From NCBI GenBank assembly GCA_964549785.1, contig CAZJXA010000065.1, forward strand, positions 1 through 14,991: a stretch of DNA of 14,991 nucleotides, in the 5' to 3' direction. Positions 7,657 through 14,037 of this stretch are shown here, one piece after another; position 1 is the first letter of the stretch; each line of letters opens with the position of its first letter. This stretch comes from JBEIUO01 sp964549785. Lineage in GTDB: Bacteria; Planctomycetota; Phycisphaerae; Phycisphaerales; UBA1924. Under the pieces are notes generated by a model. It ran no database searches, was not told the DNA's origin, and saw only the letters and a program-made list of their open reading frames with translations. Made by a program: the position numbers and the translations under genes.

Positions 7657-7673
7657 GCGGGAGATTCTCCCGC
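7657..7673 (+). promoter_or_regulatory. Hairpin in the leader of the PDZ-protein gene
   Basis: GCGGGAGATTCTCCCGC is a near-perfect palindrome able to form a 7-bp stem with a 3-base loop. It ends 10 bases before the AAGGAG ribosome-binding site (7684-7689) of the gene starting at 7698. It could affect translation or be a protein-binding operator; no direct evidence distinguishes these. Confidence 0.35.
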
Positions 7674-7697
7674 ACGAAAACCCGAAGGAGCCCCGAA

Positions 7698-8951
7698 ATG
7701 AAGAATCGAATTGCCTCGGTCTGCCTTGCCGCTTCCGCGCTTGTCGCGATGGCCGGTGCCCCGGTTGCGCTCGCGCAAGAAGCCCAGTCGGAAAAAAAAG
7801 TTATCAACGAAAAGAAGGTGTTGAAGGGAGGTTTTGATAAACCCCTGAAAGGCAAGGACGCCCGCAAGCCCGGCGAAGCCCGGTCGGTTATCTCGATGAC
7901 CACCAACGACGGTGAGAACAAGTACCACGTCCGCATCGATGGCGACGAGGTTTCGGCCGAAGTCAACGATGAAAAGGTTCCGAGCAGCCGCATCCGGCGT
8001 GACGACGACAAGGTCGTCATCCTGGATAAAGACGGTGACGTGCTTAAAGAATTCGCGCTGGGCGGCGGGGAAGCTCCCAACGCCCCTGCGTGGGGCGAGG
8101 GCCGCAGTGGCGACAACAACCGCGGCGTCCGGGTCTTTTCGTTCCCCGGCAACCCAGGCGGCAACCAGGACCCCAACCGGGGCGGCGACGCCCCGGCCGC
8201 GATGTTCCCCGGCGAAGAACCGAAGGTGATGCTCGGCATCACCATGTCGCCGTCGGACGAGGGCGGCATCACGGTTGATTCCGTGGTCGAAGGATTGCCG
8301 GCCGAGGCCGCCGGGATCGAGCAGGGAGACCGCATCATCGCGATTGACGGCAGCGGCGTCGACGAGCCCGATTCGCTCCGCGAGATGCTGGCGGAGATGA
8401 AGCCCGGCGATTCGATCAAGGTCAGACTCGTCCGCAACGACAAGGAACAAACCATCTCGGTCAAACTCGCCAAGTTCGACCAGAGCAAGTTCGGCGGCGG
8501 TGGCTCATGGGGGAGTGGTCAGGCCCCGCAGGCATGGCGCATGGAGTCGGGCGACCAGTTCGGTGGGGCGCGGCAGGAGATCGAATCCCTCCTCCAGCGC
8601 ATGAAGGACGATCCTGAGTTCAAGAACGCGTTCAAGACTGATGAAGCCCGTAAGTCGGTTCGTGGGGCGTTGGGGAAGGCCCTCGACAGCCTCGCCAAGG
8701 CGCAGCATTCCTTGGGGGCCGAACACGCTCAACTTCTTGAACGTCTCATGGTTCCCGGGCAGGGCGGCGAGATGTACTTCGACAACAAACGCCCCGACAT
8801 GATTTTCCGTGCGCCGCCCGCTCCGCAGGCGCCCCAGGCTCCTCGGGCACGCTCGTCCGAAACAGATGCCCGGCTTGAAAAACTGATGCAGAAGCTTGAG
8901 AAGCTCGACGAGCGACTCGAAGCCTTGGAAGAAAAACTCGACAAAAACTGA
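7698..8951 (+). CDS. Secreted PDZ-domain protein with C-terminal coiled coil
   Basis: The ATG at 7698 has AAGGAG 8 bases upstream. It opens a clear signal peptide (MKNRIASVCLAASALVAMAG, cleavage near ALA-QE), giving 417 residues; the frame is open upstream to 7608 but unlikely to be used. The mature N-terminal part is highly charged (28-120, with HVRIDGDEVSAEVNDEKVP), then a Gly/Asn/Pro linker. A PDZ domain spans about 177-258: VMLGITMSPS carboxylate-binding loop, ITVDSVVEGLPAEAAGIEQGD, RIIAIDGSGVDEPDSLREML, KPGDSIKVRLVRNDKEQTISVKL. A helical region (290-350) and a coiled coil at 390-416 follow (ARLEKLMQKLEKLDERLEAL). No protease triad or zinc motif is present, so it is a peptide-binding or scaffold protein, not a DegP-type enzyme. 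Being third after sigma and anti-sigma genes suggests a periplasmic role in envelope sensing or response; that is inference. Confidence 0.85.
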   Translation: MKNRIASVCLAASALVAMAGAPVALAQEAQSEKKVINEKKVLKGGFDKPLKGKDARKPGEARSVISMTTNDGENKYHVRIDGDEVSAEVNDEKVPSSRIRRDDDKVVILDKDGDVLKEFALGGGEAPNAPAWGEGRSGDNNRGVRVFSFPGNPGGNQDPNRGGDAPAAMFPGEEPKVMLGITMSPSDEGGITVDSVVEGLPAEAAGIEQGDRIIAIDGSGVDEPDSLREMLAEMKPGDSIKVRLVRNDKEQTISVKLAKFDQSKFGGGGSWGSGQAPQAWRMESGDQFGGARQEIESLLQRMKDDPEFKNAFKTDEARKSVRGALGKALDSLAKAQHSLGAEHAQLLERLMVPGQGGEMYFDNKRPDMIFRAPPAPQAPQAPRARSSETDARLEKLMQKLEKLDERLEALEEKLDKN

Positions 8952-8960
8952 AGAAACAGG

Positions 8961-9109
8961 CATTGAGGGTCGGGCATTGGGCGGAGGAAAGAGAGAACCT
9001 TTGCCCGGTGGGTCGATCGCTAAAAGCAACGACAACGGGCCGCGCACTGCGCGGCCCGGTTTCCTTTTTGTGCGGTCGTTTTCCCAATGTCCGCTGCGCC
9101 AATGCCCGA
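8961..9109. repeat. Degenerate GGGCATTGG-type intergenic repeats flanking the terminator
   Basis: TCGGGCATTGG (8970-8980) is an exact inverted copy of CCAATGCCCGA (9099-9109). Related pieces GGCATTGAGGG (8959-8969) and CCAATGTCCGC (9084-9094) lie beside them. The terminator at 9036-9069 sits between the two arms. The motif resembles the GGGCATTGGGCATTGG-type spacer repeats that I recall from several bacterial genomes; here only decayed units remain. Confidence 0.45.
9036..9069 (+). terminator. Strong intrinsic terminator after the PDZ-protein gene
   Basis: A perfect 10-bp stem, CGGGCCGCGC (9036-9045) with GCGCGGCCCG (9049-9058), has a 3-base ACT loop. It is followed by a T-rich run, GTTTCCTTTTT (9059-9069). 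It lies 85 bases after the stop at 8951 and 50 bases from the end of the convergent protease gene. In the opposite direction no T-run follows the stem, so it mainly serves the rightward unit. Confidence 0.8.
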
Positions 9110-9118
9110 TGCCGTTCC

Positions 9119-10681
9119 TCAACCGAGGGCGCTAAAAAACGCGATCGCCAGCGTCAGCACCGTCGCGTTGTGAAGCCCGTGCGCGACCACGGAGCCGATC
9201 AGGCTGCCGCGCCACTCACGCATCAACGCGAAAACGAAGCCCAGCGTGATGACCGGCAGCAGCAGCGGTATCTCGTAACTGTGCATCAGCCCGAACCACA
9301 CCGCCGACAGAAGCGCGGAAACCAGCACGCCCATCCGTGCCCGCATGTGCCGGAAGACACCGCCGCGGAAGAGCGTTTCTTCAACGATGGGTGCCCAGAT
9401 CGTCGCCAACGTGAACAGCATCACGATCGTCAGCGGCGACGAATTCTGCAGCAAATCCACGATCGGATTCTTTGGGGGCACCGGCTCCGCCCCCGAAGCG
9501 CTCTGCATCAGGCCCCGCGCCACCACGATCACAATGGTGATTAGGGCGGCCACCGCCAGCAAAGGCAAGCCGCCAAAGTACGCGTACACACCCGCCCACA
9601 CTTCCTTCCAGACCCCCGCCCCGGAATGCCAGCCGATGTCCGTGCGCCACCGTTGCCACGAAACGCCCCGCAGCAGCGGCCAAAAGATCAGCGGCAACAA
9701 CAGCCACTGCAACGCGAGTTGGGCCGCCGTGGCCCATTCGGGGAGCGGCTGGGTCCCGCTCAACGCGCCGGTCTGGGCCAGCACCGCGGGCAGAACCAAC
9801 TTTAACGCCAGGAACCCTGCGAGAAAGGCCACGATCGTTTCGAGATAGACGCTCCCGCCCGGCAACGGCGGGACAAAGGCCGGAACAAACGCCCGTTTCG
9901 ACAGGCCCAAGAGCACCCGGATCCCGGCGATAATGCCCCCGACAAACGCGACGAATCCGACCAGCCCCGCCAACGCGATCACACCGATCAACGCGAGCCC
10001 GCCGCCCACCGCGTCCGCCCGGGCGGGGTCCGACATTTCCGAATCCCGAGTCGCAAGCACGTCCGCAAACCACCCGTGCCGCTCCTTCAGTGCTTCCAGA
10101 TTCTCGCTCGCACCGGTCTCGCCGGTCGCCAACACCGCCTCCAGCCGCAGGGCATCCTCTGTCCACCAGTCCGGCAAGGGCTTCAACACTTCCGCATCGT
10201 CACGCTCCTCTTCCACGGCGGTCCGCATCTTCTCCAACTTCGCCAGTCCCGCCTCGTCACCCGAAAGGTCGGCCTCGATCATCACCACCCGCAGCCGATC
10301 CGCGGTGTTCTCAACGGCGGCCTCGATCTGCGATGCGATCATCGCCTGCGAGGCCGGGTCCGTCGGCATCGCGTACGACAACTTCACCAACATCTTGCTG
10401 TTGAGCGTGAACGGATCGGAAAAGTCAGGCGGCGCCGGCTCCCCGGACGCTGCGGGCCCGACCGATTGTGCCCGACCCTCATGGAAGTTGATAAATACCA
10501 GCGCCGCCAGAAGCCCAAGCCCCAGCACCCATGCGATCCAACCGGCTTCCTTGGACCCCGGATCGGCCCCCCGCTGATTGACCGCCTGTGCATCCGCGGC
10601 GTCGGTGAACGAACCCGCGCTTCGGGGCGGTGTTTGTCCAAGACCGGGCATCGAGGGCCGCGTGTCGTCATTCTGGCTCAT
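9119..10681 (-). CDS. CPBP-family intramembrane metalloprotease with a large extracytoplasmic insert
   Basis: The 520-residue polytopic protein carries the three signatures of the CPBP (CAAX protease/bacteriocin-processing, Rce1-like) family: EETLFRG (E434, E435, R439), FGLMH (F463...H467) and HGLHN (H501...N505). The paired glutamates and histidines form the putative metal/water-activating site within the membrane. Topology by eye: cytoplasmic N-terminus (1-45), helix at about 47-66, a soluble domain of about 150 residues (70-222) with two charged helices, then about seven or eight further helices, the catalytic ones at 418-517. This insert makes it about twice the usual length. ATG 10681 has GGAG just upstream; a TTG start three codons earlier is possible. 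Natural substrates are unknown; roles in prenyl-protein processing, bacteriocin immunity or regulated proteolysis are known for relatives. It is transcribed toward the sigma/PDZ unit. Confidence 0.88.
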   Translation of the reverse strand: MSQNDDTRPSMPGLGQTPPRSAGSFTDAADAQAVNQRGADPGSKEAGWIAWVLGLGLLAALVFINFHEGRAQSVGPAASGEPAPPDFSDPFTLNSKMLVKLSYAMPTDPASQAMIASQIEAAVENTADRLRVVMIEADLSGDEAGLAKLEKMRTAVEEERDDAEVLKPLPDWWTEDALRLEAVLATGETGASENLEALKERHGWFADVLATRDSEMSDPARADAVGGGLALIGVIALAGLVGFVAFVGGIIAGIRVLLGLSKRAFVPAFVPPLPGGSVYLETIVAFLAGFLALKLVLPAVLAQTGALSGTQPLPEWATAAQLALQWLLLPLIFWPLLRGVSWQRWRTDIGWHSGAGVWKEVWAGVYAYFGGLPLLAVAALITIVIVVARGLMQSASGAEPVPPKNPIVDLLQNSSPLTIVMLFTLATIWAPIVEETLFRGGVFRHMRARMGVLVSALLSAVWFGLMHSYEIPLLLPVITLGFVFALMREWRGSLIGSVVAHGLHNATVLTLAIAFFSALG

Positions 10682-11063
10682 GGTCTCCAATCATCGACCA
10701 TCCGACGCCCGAATGCCACCCTCAAAGCCGCTGCACCCATCCGGCCGCCAACCCCACGCCCGTGCCCTCGCCCCGTCCGCGCTCCGCCGCCGCCGCAACT
10801 CCTTGATTCCCATGCCCTCCCGGCTACCATCCCCTCCCGCGAGCGCCACCTTCGGCACCGCCGGAATCGTCTGAAATCCTGCCACAAACCCTGTCAAAAC
10901 CAGCGTTTGCGGCCCGCCCCGCCCGGTAGGCGGCGATTCAAAGCGGCCTTTTCCCGGCCGCCCGCTCCCGTTCTCACTCGTCTGCCCTTTTCGGGTTTGG
11001 CGAATCGAAACCGGTGGTCAGGGCGACTGGCATCGAGGGGCCGCGGAAGTTGGAGGCCTTGTT
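10682..11063. other. Divergent regulatory region upstream of rplM and the CPBP gene
   Basis: About 380 bases have no credible coding region. For the leftward gene there is a perfect TTGACA (10897-10892, minus strand), but no convincing -10 at the right distance. On the plus strand a 6-bp hairpin, GCGGCC (10943-10948) with GGCCGC (10956-10961), lies in what may be the rplM leader. The rplM ribosome site TTGGAGGCC ends 6 bases before the ATG at 11064. A ribosomal-protein autoregulatory element could be here, but I cannot recognise a known L13 leader fold. Confidence 0.35.
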
Positions 11064-11504
11064 ATGTCACGCCGCGAGACCATCCTCGCCAAGCCGGGAA
11101 CGTTCACGAAGTCCTGGCGGCACATCGATGCCAACGGCATCCCCCTTGGCCGATTGGCCGCCGAAGTGGCGACCATCCTCATGGGCAAGCACCGCCCCGA
11201 GTACACCCCGCACGTCGATACCGGTGACTTCGTGATCATCACGAACGCCAAGAAGATCGAACTCACGGGCCGCAAGGCCGAGCACCGCCTCAAGATGCGG
11301 TACACCGAGTACCCCGGCGGCCTCAAGGTTGAGACCTACGGCCAAGTCCGTGAGAAGAAGCCCGAACTCCTCATCCAGGACGCCGTGCGCCGCATGATGC
11401 CCAAGAACCGCCTCGCCCGCGTGATGCTCAAGGGCCTGCACATCTACCAGGCCGCCGAGCATCCGCACGGCGCCAAGAAGCCCACGCCGATCACCGTCCC
11501 CTAA
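11064..11504 (+). CDS. rplM: 50S ribosomal protein L13 (uL13)
   Basis: The 146-residue protein matches bacterial L13 throughout. Conserved parts are SWRHIDANGIPLGRLAAEVA, then GKHRPEYTPHVDTGDFVIITNA, then the KKIELTGRKAEHRLKMRY strand, YPGGLKVETYGQV, and the C-terminal RMMPKNRLARVMLKGLHIYQ with AAEHPHGAKKP. L13 binds 23S rRNA early in large-subunit assembly. Length is normal (E. coli has 142). The ATG has a strong GGAGG Shine-Dalgarno 7 bases upstream. It forms the usual two-gene operon with rpsI, which starts 34 bases after the stop. Promoter elements could not be fixed; a GC-rich hairpin lies in the presumed leader. Confidence 0.97.
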   Translation: MSRRETILAKPGTFTKSWRHIDANGIPLGRLAAEVATILMGKHRPEYTPHVDTGDFVIITNAKKIELTGRKAEHRLKMRYTEYPGGLKVETYGQVREKKPELLIQDAVRRMMPKNRLARVMLKGLHIYQAAEHPHGAKKPTPITVP

Positions 11505-11537
11505 CGTCACCCCGAACTTCTCTAGTAGGAATACCGA

Positions 11538-12089
11538 ATGTCGAACATGATGAGTGGAGTCAGCACGGGTGGTGTGGGAGGGATTCCGGGTCTGCCCGGC
11601 GCGACCGCTGTCCCGGTCGCCGTTGCCGGCGCCGTCGAGGTCGTCCGCCCCTTGCGCGAGGCCAAACTCGCCGACAAGCACGGGTGGTGGTGGGGGACCG
11701 GTCGCCGCAAGTCGGCCGTCGCCCGCGTCCGCATGAAGCCCGCCAGCGGCGACGCCGCGGCGATCACCTTCGAGTGCAAGAGCGGGAAGGTCAAGACCGT
11801 CGAGGAATACTTCACGGAAGAGCGCGACCGCAACGAATGCGTGGCCGCCCTCAAAACCTCGGGCCTCGTCGGCAAGTTCCGCATCGTCTGCTCCTGCCAC
11901 GGCGGGGGCTACATGGGCCAGGCGGCCTCGGTCAAACTCGGCATCGCCCGCGCCATCTGCGACTACGACCCGACGTTGGAACTGGGCCTGCGTCAGGCCG
12001 GAATGCTCACCCGCGACGCCCGCAAGGTTGAACGCAAGAAGTACGGCCAGGCCGGTGCCCGCAAGCGCTTCCAGTTCAGCAAGCGTTAA
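11538..12089 (+). CDS. rpsI: 30S ribosomal protein S9 (uS9) with N-terminal extension
   Basis: The C-terminal 133 residues are S9: WGTGRRKSAVARVRMKPASG, a variable strand, VEEYFTEERDRNECVAAL, then HGGGYMGQAASVKLGIARAI, LGLRQAGMLTRDARKVERKK and the tail GARKRFQFSKR. That tail reaches the P-site tRNA in known ribosomes, and the terminal KR is intact. Before residue 50 is an extra Gly/Pro/Val-rich segment (TGGVGGIPGLPGATAVPVAVAG) plus a short charged helix (REAKLADKHG), making 183 residues against about 130 in E. coli. The extension is in frame from an ATG with TAGGA about 8 bases before it, so it is probably translated. A cleaner start closer to the core is not evident, since no ATG lies between codon 5 and the core. 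It is the second gene of the operon and is followed by a terminator. Confidence 0.95.
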   Translation: MSNMMSGVSTGGVGGIPGLPGATAVPVAVAGAVEVVRPLREAKLADKHGWWWGTGRRKSAVARVRMKPASGDAAAITFECKSGKVKTVEEYFTEERDRNECVAALKTSGLVGKFRIVCSCHGGGYMGQAASVKLGIARAICDYDPTLELGLRQAGMLTRDARKVERKKYGQAGARKRFQFSKR

Positions 12090-12130
12090 GACGAGTCCCC
12101 CCGATCTCGGGACGTGGCACATTCTCTCGG

Positions 12131-12159
12131 ACCCCGCGTTCAACGCGGGGTTTTTCTTT
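12131..12159 (+). terminator. Intrinsic terminator of the rplM-rpsI operon
   Basis: An 8-bp stem, ACCCCGCG (12131-12138) with CGCGGGGT (12144-12151), has a TTCAA loop and is followed by TTTTCTTT. It begins 42 bases after the rpsI stop. Position and T-tract fit a rightward terminator. Confidence 0.85.
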
Positions 12160-12206
12160 GGATTCGCTGCGCCGGCCAGAGGTCGGCGAAGGTCGGAGAC
12201 GACATG

Positions 12207-12232
12207 AAAAAACCCCGCCGGGTTGGCGGGGT
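12207..12232 (-). terminator. Intrinsic terminator of the leftward dockerin-tailed remnant
   Basis: Read leftward, ACCCCGCC (12232-12225) pairs with GGCGGGGT (12219-12212) around a 5-base AACCC loop, followed by a T-run (complement of the A-run at 12207-12212). It lies about 65 bases beyond the stop of the leftward frame ending at 12298 and mirrors the rpsI terminator. Confidence 0.75.
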
Positions 12233-12279
12233 CTTCTGACTGAAGTCGTGTTCCGCCGTCTGCGAGTAGAGCGGCCCTC

Positions 12280-12309
12280 GGGTCAACAGCCGGTGGGTCA
12301 ACAGCCGGC
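12280..12309 (-). repeat. 15-bp tandem duplication over the stop codon of the dockerin-tailed gene
   Basis: GGGTCAACAGCCGGT (12280-12294) is followed directly by GGGTCAACAGCCGGC (12295-12309), with one mismatch at the last base. On the minus strand each unit carries GGC TGT TGA. The repeat therefore duplicates the final Gly-Cys codons and the stop, and since 15 is a multiple of three the second TGA is also in frame. Confidence 0.8.
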
Positions 12310-12687
12310 ATCAAAGCGGTCGAAGAAGAGGATGAGGTCGTCAGAATCGACGTCGCCATCGTTGTCGGTGTCGCCCACGTCGCTGCCGGCCTCGAAGGCC
12401 GCGAAGAGTTCTGTGATGTCGTCGGAGTCCACATCGCCGTCGGCGTCGATGTCGGAAGTACAAGGGAGGTAGACCTCGATCCGTTGGATCGTTCGGCGCA
12501 GGACGCAATCTTCGGGGAGCGTAATCGAATCAAACGCACCGACGATGCTTGTGGCGCTGAGAATGACCCATGTCGTATCGGGGGCAGGAGTTGCGGCCGA
12601 GACGAACGAGACATCGAGCGTGCCATCAAGCGTGAGGGTGCCGCCAGAATTGATGCGGTCGCATTCAACTGCCTCTAGTGGACCGTC
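12298..12687 (-). pseudogene. 3' remnant of a secreted protein with beta-repeat and dockerin-like tail
   Basis: The last ~128 codons of this leftward frame are protein-like. They begin with a segment like the end of autotransporter/PEP-CTERM-type beta repeats (ECDRINSGGTLTLDGTLDV, then TPAPDTTWVILSATSIVGAFDSITLP). They end with two calcium-loop repeats, DIDADGDVDSDDITELFAAF and DTDNDGDVDSDDLILFFDRF, matching dockerin type I/EF-hand loops common at the C-termini of Phycisphaerae surface proteins. The frame stays open upstream to 13323, but that part is Arg/Ser/Pro-rich, has no signal peptide, and the opposite strand encodes a zinc-ribbon protein there. I therefore infer loss of the 5' part at about 12,690. 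The intact terminator and stop suggest a once-functional gene. The alternative, an intact gene with an unusual N-terminus, is less likely. Confidence 0.6.
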
Positions 12688-12713
12688 AAGGCTGGGTCTG
12701 AGGGTAGAGCCGT

Positions 12714-13022
12714 TTGAGCTTGATTCGGGCATCGGCGGTGGTGAACCGCCAGTCGACCTTCGCGTGGGAATCGTCCGGGACAGCCTGGCGAGTCTGCGTA
12801 CCAATCTGGGCGCTGACCGCCGCGAGCATTTTGTGCGCGGCTGCGGCTTGGCGGTTGGACTCGCTCGCCCGTCGCCGGTGGCGACCGGGCTCTTGTCCGA
12901 CGTGCGGCGACGACCTCTGGGGCCTCGCGACGGGGACGGTGTGCCCTGAGTGCGGCGCGAACCCAGCCGCCACTTCCCGCGGGCCAACACCACGCGAACA
13001 TAGCTCCGGTGATGGCGGCTGA
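12714..13022 (+). pseudogene. C-terminal remnant of a membrane protein with zinc-ribbon tail
   Basis: This 102-codon frame opens just after a TAG at 12705 and has only TTG starts (12714, 12720) without ribosome sites. It contains a WESSGTAWRVCVPIW stretch, a transmembrane helix at about 28-47 (IWALTAASILCAAAAWRL) and a basic turn (LARRRWRPG). A rubredoxin-like knuckle pair follows, CPTCGDDLWGLATGTVCPECG (C61, C64, C77, C80). Planctomycete membrane proteins often end with an almost identical 'CPxCGYDLRGL...CPECG' module. Family members normally have an additional N-terminal helix and ectodomain, which are missing here. The remnant abuts the 5'-truncated dockerin-tailed gene on the other strand at about 12,700. 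It may be transcribed but is probably non-functional. Substitution of Tyr-Asp-Leu-Arg by DDLW also suggests drift. Confidence 0.5.
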
Positions 13023-13473
13023 GACCATGCCGTCGGCGATCGTTCGCGTGTACCCACCGAACCAGATGGCGCTTTCCGATGAAGAAGCAGTCGAACATGC
13101 CAGCGGCACCGACGATCGAGAAGACGTTGCAACACTCGGCACGCGTGAGATGTTCGCCCTTTTCCTGCCCCCCTTTCGCACCGGGTACCCTGAAGGCCCC
13201 AGCACGCTCAAGGAAATCGAGGCCGCAGCCCGAAGAGTTGCGCCCGCTCGGCGATTCGGCTACCGCGTAACGACGAACGACATCAATGTGGATTTCGAGG
13301 GTACATTGGGAATGAAAGCGCATGGGCTTCGCTCCGCACGTACCAGATCACCGTCGTCCGCTCAACCCTCCCTCCCAGCGACGACCCGCAACGATTCCCT
13401 CCCCCAAAACACGCTGTCCCCGCGGCAGCGGAATCTCGAACCTCCATCCTGCCGGAGCGACTGTAATGCCGGC
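13023..13473. other. About 450 bases without a convincing gene
   Basis: Frames on both strands are open but differ in no useful way in composition; none shows a signal peptide, membrane helix set or known motif. The segment lies between the zinc-ribbon remnant and the interrupted sigma gene and is probably decayed DNA plus the sigma promoter. I could not identify a promoter, tRNA or repeat in it. Confidence 0.4.
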
Positions 13474-14037
13474 ATGACCCGTTCTTTCGAAACCATCCAG
13501 GACGAGATCCTCATCCTCAGGGCATAGGCCGGGGACGCCGCCGCCTTCGAGGCAATCCTGCGGCGCTGGCTGCCGATCATGCGACGGCACGCGGCACGCC
13601 TCACCGGCGATGCCGGAACAGCTGAAGACGTGTGCCAAGAAGCCTGTCTCGCCCTCGTCGGGGCCATGGCACGTCTCAAAGATCCTGCGCGAGCCCACGG
13701 GTGGATGCTGCGAATCGTGACGCAGAAGGCCGCGGATTGGGTGCGCCGCCGAACGCGAGACCGAGAATTGACTCGCACCCTCCAGAATCGTGAACCGCGC
13801 TCCGTCCCGAGCGACCTTCAGATGGAGAGCGAATCGCACGAACAAGCGGCGCTCATCCGCGCGGCGTGCTTGCACTTGCCGACCGATCTCCGGGCCGTCG
13901 TGAGTCTGTACTACGGCGAAGGGCTGTCGGTCGCAGTAATCGCCGAGATATTGGATGCTCCCACGGGCACCATCAAGTCGCGCCTGAACGAGGCACGGGC
14001 ACAACTCAAAGCACTTCTCGAAAGGAACGCATCATGA
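13474..14037 (+). pseudogene. ECF-type sigma factor gene interrupted by an in-frame TAG at codon 18
   Basis: From ATG 13474 the frame reads MTRSFETIQDEILILRA, then TAG (13525-13527), then AGDAAAFEAILRRWLPIMRR and on without interruption to TGA at 14035. The joined protein is a normal ECF factor of 186 residues plus the blocked codon. Region 2 has FEAILRRWLPIMRRHAARLTGD, TAEDVCQEACLALVG and AHGWMLRIVTQKAADWVRRR. Region 4 has LRAVVSLYYGEGLSVAVIAEILDAPTGTIKSRLNEARAQL. Relatives usually have Gln-Ala-Gly-Asp here, so CAG to TAG is a one-base explanation. The only later ATG (13579) would remove region 2.1 and has no ribosome site. Two other genes in the window end in TAG, so general reassignment is unlikely. 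The gene is a recent pseudogene, a sequencing error, or is read through. Its stop overlaps the next ATG (ATGA), indicating coupling to the DUF6768-like partner. Confidence 0.8.

Noticed and set aside
12688..13323. The upstream part of the leftward frame that ends in the dockerin-like tail, as a full 341-residue protein
   Set aside because: The upstream part is Arg/Ser/Pro-rich with no signal peptide, and the opposite strand there encodes a recognisable zinc-ribbon motif.
13525..13527. Genome-wide reassignment of TAG as an amino acid codon
   Set aside because: The sigma gene at 6015 and the DUF6768-like gene at 14034 both end in TAG exactly where their families end.
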